This document shows positions 39,593-47,392 of a stretch of 47,392 bases of DNA, piece after piece (position 1 is the first letter of the stretch; every line of letters starts with the position of its first letter). The notes below the pieces were generated by a model, which was not told where the DNA came from, did no database searches, and worked only from the letters and a program-made list of their open reading frames with translations. The DNA lies in NCBI GenBank assembly GCA_030407315.1, contig JALQPE010003194.1:1-47392 (forward strand). Reading direction: 5' to 3'. This DNA is from Asparagopsis taxiformis. Taxonomy: Eukaryota > Rhodophyta > Florideophyceae > Bonnemaisoniales > Bonnemaisoniaceae. A program made the translations under genes and the position numbers.

Positions 39593-40824
39593 CGCTGCAC
39601 AGAACTTGTCTCGACCTCACCAAGAAGATCACAACACGCCATTAGCCAATGAAATATGATTTTTCCGGTGCTACCGAACAGGAGTATGCCAGGTGGGCGA
39701 GTAGATTGTGAGATTTGCTGCTGCTGTTTATTTCATTGGGCAATCGAGGTGCCACTTGGAATGAAATTACGAAGAAAATTGGATCGATTGGCTAGGAATG
39801 ACTTGCAGCGCCCACGAAATACAGTAGAAATTTAATTGTCATTCTGGGCCAAACGTTTCTATTGGTCTGGGAATAAGTTTGGAAAAACTCCATCACGCTC
39901 ATGCCCGGGCATACACTTGCCTGAATTATCCAGCTGCTACCAGTCTAGTGTCGTGTCTGAATGGGCGCTCGATGAATCAAGGCAACATCACTCCCTATCT
40001 AGCCGCCGTTCGGTCAGCGATCAACTCCTCTCGCTGGCATACAACCAATAAAAAACCAACGTGACACAACTGCACAGCTGGTCTTTGTTGGAAAACCCTC
40101 AACAGTCCAAGAACTCATTGACATCCGACCGACAAGTCTCAGGACTAGACTGGGGAGCGGAGCATTTTGACAAGAAATAAGACACTTCATATGGAAACAC
40201 TCCCTGAGCGCCAAATCTACCTGAGAGCTATGTGGAATTTGCGTGACCTGGGTAGTGGATATAGAAGCGACTTATTTTGTGTATTCCGTTCTTTCCAAAC
40301 ATCCATCAGCTGCGATCTGTGGCCTAACGGCTAAAGTCCAAGCGGGATGTACGCAAAGTTGCTGTCTCTTTCAAGCTGCCCTTGCTAGATATCACTGCTG
40401 TGTCATGGTGAAACTTTTGGATCAGATCGTTCTTTCTGGTCCGATTTTTTCCTGGTCCCGTTCGTGTCCACAAATTGGCGTCGACTGGACCAATTCAATA
40501 CAGTTTCGGGTCAACGAATTGTTGCCAAGACAACAGTTCAATCCTCGTACACGTCGCGGATCATTTCAGCGCATAAATGGGAAAGAACGACTCCGCCAAT
40601 GGAAATTATCCAGGTGTACGAATCATGTCTAAAGCAAACTTGTGCTCGCTGATTTAGAAACACTTGCTGCTCCTTATAATCGAATATATGAGCATATTAT
40701 AGCTCTCGCGTTAACACATTTATACCGAGTTCAAAAAGCGTTTATTGCATTGCGTAAAATTGAGAGCTACTCAAACCTTTTCGAACCGCTACATACCAAG
40801 CCAGCTAAACCAAGTATCAATAAA
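39593..40824. other. No supported gene
   Basis: Small frames on both strands (for example 40243-40632, plus) without recognisable features. This continues the intergenic DNA interrupted by the transposon. Confidence 0.4.
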
Positions 40825-41531
40825 TTAATCATGAATACCGCACACCTCGACAACGATCTGATCGACGATGTCAAGAAGCTCAAAGTAGTTGTTAATGTTG
40901 AGCACACGGGTTCGGCTTCCAGTAATACGACGAAGGGTCCTGTTGTCCCTGAATCCAATACCGACAGCGCAGATGTCACCGTCGTACATGTTGCGGAACC
41001 TCTTGGCAATTGGCACCGGGTCACCACCAAAGTTGGAGCGACCATCACCGATCAACACAATCTTGTTCGCATCCTCAAGGCGCGGGCGAAGCTGCTGCAC
41101 ACAGAATCCGAGACCAGCGGCAATGAAAGTACGCTCGGCAAATGCTTGTTTCGCGTCGTTAACGGCGAGGAGGAATGGATCCGCATCGCTTGTCAGCTTG
41201 CTGATATCAATGTTACGAAGACCGTATTGTGTGGCAGCAAAGCCTGGGTCACCGGAACGGCGATGATACCGGCGATGAACAGCACAAAGTCCTGCTGCAT
41301 ACGGAATTCACTTTCAAAGATGGAACCAGAACCGTCCAAAGCGAAGCATACGTTGACGTTACACCCGCCCTGGTTGGCGACACGCTGACGGAGACCACGG
41401 GCAATCAGGAGTGCTTCGGGAGTGGCGAAGATGGAACCATCGGGGAACAAGTTGACAAATTCGGTCTGTGCCTTAGTCACGGCAATCAGGGCGAGAAGGA
41501 CTGATACGACAACGGTGTTGCGGAAGTTCAT
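40825..41531 (-). pseudogene. vWA-domain protein gene with one frameshift
   Basis: From the ATG at 41531 the product starts with a signal peptide (VVVSVLLALIAVTKA) and runs through the metal-site motif FALDGSGSIF to FIAGIIA. At about 41250-41265 the frame changes: the continuation SGDPGFAATQYGLRN, DISKLTSDADPF, TFIAAGLGFC and EDANKIVLIGDGRSNFGG is in a different frame, which then stays open to VVEVCGIHD and the stop at 40825. The span of 707 bp is one base short of a multiple of three, consistent with one lost base. Everything else, including TATATAAA about 80 bp upstream, is intact, so this is either a very recent pseudogene or a sequencing error in a working gene. It is a paralogue of 30382-31113. 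Confidence 0.85.
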
Positions 41532-44500
41532 TTTGTGAGGTGTGTGGCTTGGATACTGTGCTTGTGCTGGTTTGATGAACATTTCTGGGGAGGGAGCACG
41601 GTCGAAGTGGTTTATATAGGCAATTGGATGTGGATTGAGGTTTGGATTTTTGAGATGTACGCCATTTGGAGTTGCTGGCTGGATCGGATTGCTTCCATTG
41701 CAGGTGATTCGAATAGATTAGAGAGGCGTGACGTTGCCCGGACTTGGGTGTGGTAAGATTCAGAAATTTTTAGATTGGGAGTACAGGTGGATACGGGTAA
41801 TGACGAGTGATCGAAGATATGGTCAATGATTGGTTCTGATGTCGCTGAATAGACAGAAGACTAAAGCTACATAGGCAGATGCACAATGATATGTGGACGA
41901 GGATTGGACTGCTTCCAAACTGTCAGAGAGGTACTGATCCATTTGTGGCAGTAAGTGAAAACGAGCGAATCGAACGCGTTACCAAGCCGCAGCATCGTCA
42001 CATCGATAGGCCGTGGAAATTTGTCAATGCGTGATGTCTTTCTCACAATGGCATCGTTGTATCCATACTGACATGCCTTATCACAAAAATCTGACGAGAA
42101 AACCCGGTCACTGGTATTATATATGATACCATATGGATCAACCTTACAGTCTCGTGTTTTTTATCTCTGTAAAGCGGCAGACACGACATGATTGGAACGC
42201 GCGCCGCGTAGTGTTCATCCTTGAGGACGAATTACGATTGGCAAAAGCGTTCGTGCTTCGCCGGTTGAAATTCAACTGGTGCATTCATCTTGCGCATTTC
42301 CGTCGTGCGCACGGCCACAATGGTCATGAATGCTTTCAGCAAAGCACATAGTTTTTTTCGCTGGGAGAGCTATTTGCTACCAAGGATCCCTGTTTCAAAC
42401 GGCTCGTACATATCTATCCCTATTTCTCTACCCAGCACTGCACGCAACGCACAATTTGCACTGAAAAAAATGACCACCCATGCCGTGCCATGTTAGGCGT
42501 GCCGCGGCATACGTGCAATACTTTAACTTGCTTGGAGATGAGTCCAAATTCGGCTTGTATTCATCTGTTCGCCAGGCATCTTTTATTATATTCGTCATCG
42601 AAGATATGTGTTCCCCTTTCCACTCCAGCTCAACGAATTGCTTTGTGTAATCATCGTCGTGTCGATTTTATTCCATCAGGCCAGCGGTACATAACGGGGT
42701 ACAGTGCACTTATCGGTTCAATATGAAACGTCATGAGCCCATGAAAAATAATACTTGTTCCACAGCAGCTTAACGGATTGCGACTGGTCCACAAATGTCA
42801 GACATGCCATTCCTCGTTCAATACGTCATCGACATCTGGTTTTCGAAAATCTCACGTCTTCCACATGAGATGAGCATGTAATTTACACGGCACATGAGCG
42901 AGTTGCTCGAGCTGTTATGGTTCGGATTCTTTACTGTGCTAGACAAAGCATCGCAGAATCGCCTATTATAAGTTTTGACTCAACTGCTTGACGTCATGTG
43001 ACGAACAAGTATTTCATAGGACTGGAATGACTGATTAAAGTTCGGCGCGTCGTCATCACCACTCTGCGGTCATTCGAGAGTTTGATAGAAGTTTCAGGAC
43101 GACTAACCTTCTTTTCTCTCACTGGGTATCGGGACAGAAAATGAACTGAAAGTGTCCGTCGGGAGTAAGGTGGGGGCTACGGAAGAATTCAGATTTAGAT
43201 ACGGAGTAGATGAAATGTTCAATGACATGTCGGGTCCATGTCAGTAATATTGCAGGATAGTAAGGCCTCAAGGCGCCGACAAAGGAATTATCTTTTTTGG
43301 ATTGCTCTTACTCCATGTACATCCATAACAACAACATTGGGGCTCACCAAGACAGTCGAGTGAGACGAGACGGGGAGATCACCTTGATTCACATTTTGCA
43401 AACGAGGAATATACTGCCGGTAAATATCATATTAATTCTACTGTCTGAGGAATAATATCTGGCAACTCTGACCCGTCTCACAATCGTCAACATGAAGGGC
43501 AACAAATACACCAGGTGCTTACTGTGGAGTGATAACAACGATTAAGTTATATTATCCATGACTTACAATATATGGGTTACTATATTATCATGTCATCACA
43601 CATTTCTGTGTCGAGGACACTTGTAAGACCTAGGATATCCAAGCATATGCTGAGACGAAAGGTTGGTCGCAACTTTCTAGGCGCACTACGTGGATATTTT
43701 CGCCAAACCAAAATGTGATCGCAGTACGTGATTTGAATATTCCACCACGTCCAGTCAATCTTCTAGAAAAGGTTTCTAGCAGTCTCTCGCAAACTATTTG
43801 CCAGTCGAAAACGCTCTGTGGAACATACATCACCCGCCTGGCACGAAGTCTCCTGCGTGCAGGTGCTTCTACACTTCATATATACACACATGCTGTACTT
43901 GGACTATTGAAATGTGAGGTGAAATCAGCTCATGTGGGATTTCAAAATTGTGTAACGTGCTCCAACACAGCTGGCTCACCTATGCTGAGCATGGCAAGAA
44001 TGATCTTCATGAATTGCGCGACGAGGTCTGGTGCATACAATGTTTCTACGCCAAAAGAAATAGCCTATTTGCGGCGGGCAGATGTTGAACTGTCATGTTT
44101 ATCACGCACCGCGTGTTTGCGAGCCTGTCACAGATTCAGCAAATTAGAATTCGAAACCGCCAAAGACATGAGTGAAGCGCACGAAAGTCTGCGCTACTAT
44201 TGGCTAGAATTAGTCAAAGTTGCGGGGATGAGCAATTTGCGCACAGCCTATCGAGCAGTTCCCACCATGTCGAGCTGGAAATCCAAGAATATAAATTCGC
44301 GTGCGGCATAAAAATGTTTCCTGTGACAAAGATCGATACAAAGCATGCAAAGAACGGCAATCCATATGACGGAATGGGCGCGATGCGCGACATGATGGAA
44401 AGTTGAACAGTGAAAACAAGGCTGTGCAGTGACGCTATGAAGAACAACTAATTCAATAGGCTCAACTTTCCTCGCAGGCGTTGCGCACTATGCTGAGATG

Positions 44501-45068
44501 ATCTGTACACATTTTCGCAACCCTCTCGGCAGATCATCCATGCGTGTTCTTTCTCACATCATTTCCCTGTGAGATTTGTGACGCATTGGTGCATGGAAGG
44601 CCCTTCTGTGTTCATAAGAGGCTCAAGATACGTGGGCAGAGAGGATATTTGCGGGTTTGAAAAATTATTAGGTCTAGTTACTAGAGTTGGAATGTTGGAG
44701 GGGTCTTTGTCGCCTCCCGTCTTCGAGAAACGTTCGAGTTGCTCGTTATTCCTTCCGCTCATTCCCGGGACTGGAAGTGAGAGACGGAACGGAAGTTTGT
44801 TGAGGGATACCGCAACGATGGGCGTTGGTGGTGTGAAGGTGAGTTGATCTCCAGACGACTCACAGTTTTGTCTGCAGAGGAGCTCAAGCGACGGCAGGTC
44901 TATTTCAAATCCGAAAAAATTTATGCTGATCAACAATGGATATCCGCTCTACGCACCGATGTACGATGGCATCTGACCTGCCACACCAGGCTGAGATATG
45001 CAGCGGTCATCGCTTGCAGAAGCACCTCTGGACACAGCCCATATGAAGATGGGTGCTTTTGTTGTGCA
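41532..45068. other. Long stretch without a supported gene
   Basis: The vWA promoter is at the left edge. The longest open frame (43715-44311, plus) begins at GTG rather than ATG and has no recognisable domain. Frames near 44559-44936 on both strands are also unassigned. No repeats of note were seen. Confidence 0.4.
41611..41618 (-). promoter_or_regulatory. TATA box of the frameshifted vWA gene
   Basis: TATATAAA on the minus strand, about 80 bp before the ATG at 41531. Confidence 0.5.
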
Positions 45069-47000
45069 TCAACCTTTTCTTGCAATCTCAGTGGCAACCT
45101 CATGCGAAAACAAAAACCATTTGCGGTCATTATCGTTACCCATATGTCCGTACGCAAGCGCCATACCCTCGGGTGATACCTCGTCGTCTTCTGATTCGAC
45201 AAGCAGCTCCCCTAACATCCACTCCCTCTCAAAAAAATTGGCTTCAGATGTGGATTCATGCTCCTTGTGTACAATGGCGGCCAATCTGTTCAACAGATTT
45301 TTCAAACAATTCAGTCGCAATGGCTCAACCTTTTCGTTGTACAAAACGCTTTTCACTTGCAACACTTTCCCAAGGTCGACACGATCCTCCTCATGGAACT
45401 CATACGCACCATTCACATCTCGTTCACACAGACATTTCATGTTTGATATATCATCCGGGGGGACTTCCCATGCTGTTGACAGTGCTTTGGCCTGTTCCTG
45501 ACGGAGGGCTGCGACCTCCTCATCAGTGATGCGCACAGTAACGGGAAATGGGATACTTCTCGTCATACGATACGCACGAAGAGCGGCCTTTACAATGGAT
45601 AACCCTCTACCATCATCTTTGTTGCCAGCATATTCGTTCATTGTGGACCGCAGTTGTAACCAGTTGGTGTCTGTGAGCTCCCAATACTCGGTGTCTGCCT
45701 CCCATTCGAGACGAATCTCTGTGCCATCTAGTAGTTCATCTCGGAAGGCGTTACCATCTAGGGATGGATGTTGAAGCTCCTCTGATCGGAGTGGTCGTCG
45801 GTGGCGCTTGGTGATTTGGGTGTTGCCCATGTGCCATGAGGGGGCTCTCTCGAGCAGGAACTGGGCAGCATCATCTCGCTTCAACAGATACCAATACTGT
45901 TGTGCACCCTGTGGACATTTATGAATCTTTCCGTATGCCAGGGCATTCTGTAGATGTATGCTTTGCTCGAACATCTGGCGACTTTCCTGATTTGTATTTT
46001 CGTCATCATTGTCAATGACATCGCCTGGCAAGGGAAGATTTCCAACAAATACTTCTCCAAGAAGCCAATCGAACATATATTGGAACCATTCATCACGGTT
46101 GTTGTTAGGTTGCTGAGGATCTTCTCTGGTCAACTTGATGTGCAGTAACATTGCGATATCCTCGCGACGCTCACATTCGACATAACGTTTCCCGTGCTTG
46201 ACTGTGAAGAACTTGAGCTGCTCGAGCTCTCTTTGCGGAACACCCCATATTTTGGCAACTTCAGTACCTTTGGTCCCCCTGACGCTATAATACTCTCGTG
46301 TTCCAACACAGATTCTTACGGGGACCGGTATTGAATATGCCATTCGAAGTGCAGCAGCGGCGTGCTTAGCAGGCCTCACACCCAATCTGGCTTGTTTCAT
46401 GAGGTCTTTCCAAAGACCTTGGGATTTCTCCCAATGCATCTTATCGATTTCCTCAACGAAAATCGCCTCTGTATTGTCCACCAATCGCGATGAGTATGCC
46501 TCGCCATTCCAGTCATGCTTTTCTCGTCTCATTTGTTGTAACGTTTGATTGGGGAATATCTCATCTCTCAGCGGCTTTCGGCGCATGCGCTTGAACACCA
46601 TGCCGTAGTACGTGCGCCACATGGGCGCTATGGAATGCAGCGTTCGAAACCGTATCGTCCATTGCCGCGGAAATCTGTGTCTGATGAGGTAGCTGACCGC
46701 TACAGTGCCGATAAGGAGCATGTCGGGGGAAGAGAACCGGTATGTGACATAGAGAGATATCAGAGTTGTGATGATAAAGCATGTAGAACCCAGCGAATGC
46801 CACAAACTCCTCCATATAGTGCTCGGATAGTAGTCATGAAAGCCGGACGCAATGCCGCCCAATACCACGCCGACCAAGTGTAGTCCGAAAAACAACCACG
46901 AGTTGTCTTCGCAAGCGTCCGTGAGCGGAATGGCATTTGCAGCGGCGATGAACGCATGCAATAGAGTTGCACGTGAACGGAGGAGGGATGGTGCGCGCAT
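45069..47000 (-). CDS. Membrane-anchored protein with two diverged internal repeats, function unknown
   Basis: 643 residues, single exon. A likely signal peptide (LLHAFIAAANAIPL) is followed by hydrophobic segments at about 34-51, 69-90 and 93-105. The rest is hydrophilic and built from two copies of a roughly 220-residue unit, about 170-386 and 420-643. Shared landmarks are SIPVPVRICV / SIPFPVTVRI, the acidic-aromatic segments before them, WLLGEVFVGN / WMLGELLVES, and NALAYGKIHK..YWYLLKRD / MALAYGHMGN..KWFLFSHE. No known domain is recognised. Topology would place the repeats on one side of a membrane, perhaps cytosolic. TATATATAT lies about 50 bp upstream of the ATG. It may belong to a lineage-specific family. 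Confidence 0.75.
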   Translation of the reverse strand: MRAPSLLRSRATLLHAFIAAANAIPLTDACEDNSWLFFGLHLVGVVLGGIASGFHDYYPSTIWRSLWHSLGSTCFIITTLISLYVTYRFSSPDMLLIGTVAVSYLIRHRFPRQWTIRFRTLHSIAPMWRTYYGMVFKRMRRKPLRDEIFPNQTLQQMRREKHDWNGEAYSSRLVDNTEAIFVEEIDKMHWEKSQGLWKDLMKQARLGVRPAKHAAAALRMAYSIPVPVRICVGTREYYSVRGTKGTEVAKIWGVPQRELEQLKFFTVKHGKRYVECERREDIAMLLHIKLTREDPQQPNNNRDEWFQYMFDWLLGEVFVGNLPLPGDVIDNDDENTNQESRQMFEQSIHLQNALAYGKIHKCPQGAQQYWYLLKRDDAAQFLLERAPSWHMGNTQITKRHRRPLRSEELQHPSLDGNAFRDELLDGTEIRLEWEADTEYWELTDTNWLQLRSTMNEYAGNKDDGRGLSIVKAALRAYRMTRSIPFPVTVRITDEEVAALRQEQAKALSTAWEVPPDDISNMKCLCERDVNGAYEFHEEDRVDLGKVLQVKSVLYNEKVEPLRLNCLKNLLNRLAAIVHKEHESTSEANFFEREWMLGELLVESEDDEVSPEGMALAYGHMGNDNDRKWFLFSHEVATEIARKG

Positions 47001-47392
47001 TTTATGAGCAGCGATTGAAAGAGCGCATGGAGAAGGTAATGGGAATGGTATATATATGTTTATGAAGGTTGAGTGAGAGCATTTTTCAAGAACATTGACG
47101 AGGTGAAGGGCGAGTCATATAGGATAGGTGTTTGGTAGGGTTAACTTCACCATGACGTGTTAAATTTAGGTATGCACGTGTACTCGTTGGAAAATGGGGT
47201 TATCACCCTCAGACTTTGTGACGAGGAGCTATGAATTACCGAGATGCATGGCGCCGCAAGACGGCGAACTATTTTCTACCAAGTGGAAAAGTTTGAAATG
47301 TCGTTATTATCAGTTGCCTGTTTGGCCTCGTCGGACGCCGGTATTGCTGTCTTGAGAGTTCCTGTCTTCTTCCTGGTCATATTCATCTATTC
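47001..47392. other. Upstream region of the membrane protein gene
   Basis: Contains TATATATAT at 47049-47057 before the gene's ATG; beyond that nothing recognisable to the end of the window. Confidence 0.4.

Noticed and set aside
43715..44311. 198-codon plus-strand open frame
   Set aside because: It begins at GTG, its first ATG is far inside, and there is no domain, signal peptide or convincing promoter.
1..47392. CRISPR arrays, bacterial operons, rRNA genes
   Set aside because: No regularly spaced repeats with unique spacers, no operon-like gene packing and no rRNA sequence seen; the content is eukaryotic.

Overview
This is nuclear DNA of a eukaryote. The evidence is an LTR retrotransposon with a chromodomain integrase, a Mutator-like DNA transposon, a gene with a clean GT-AG intron, TATA boxes rather than ribosome binding sites, and secreted proteins with signal peptides. 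Most recognisable genes are single-exon and well spaced among repeats. That architecture, the gypsy lineage and the secreted vWA proteins make an intron-poor red alga of the Chondrus/Gracilaria kind my best guess. A fungus is the main alternative. No sequence search was possible, so this is inference.

Layout. (1) 1-2140: a possible spliced gene fragment, then a GC-rich tract of unknown origin. (2) 2146-13317: one complete, very young Ty3/gypsy chromovirus on the minus strand, with a 5-bp target duplication (CGCTC), two LTRs differing at four places, PBS, gag, pol and polypurine tract. Between pol and the 3' LTR it carries a 633-codon open frame on the opposite (plus) strand that matches no family I know. 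(3) 13323-18366: mostly unrecognised, with one small TATA-preceded hypothetical ORF and one possible membrane-protein remnant. (4) 18367-22177: a shortened flavohemoglobin (one intron), divergent from a TPMT/halide-thiol methyltransferase-type gene, and a broken second flavohemoglobin copy. (5) 22675-27248: two tandem PsiD/phosphatidylserine-decarboxylase-type genes, separated by a roughly 590-bp imperfect palindrome. (6) 27769-41531: a cysteine-rich secreted protein and three secreted vWA-domain paralogues (deleted/frameshifted, intact, single frameshift), all on the minus strand, interrupted by a 4.45-kb Mutator-like element. (7) 45069-47000: a large membrane-anchored protein of unknown function built from two diverged repeats.

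No single pathway links the cellular genes. Flavohemoglobin-type NO handling, small-molecule methylation and amino-acid decarboxylation are each plausible stress or specialised-metabolism functions. The vWA and Cys-rich proteins look extracellular. Duplication followed by decay is the recurring theme. The most novel objects are the antisense ORF of the retrotransposon, the CTG-N3-CAG dyad cluster in its LTRs, and the repeat-built membrane protein.
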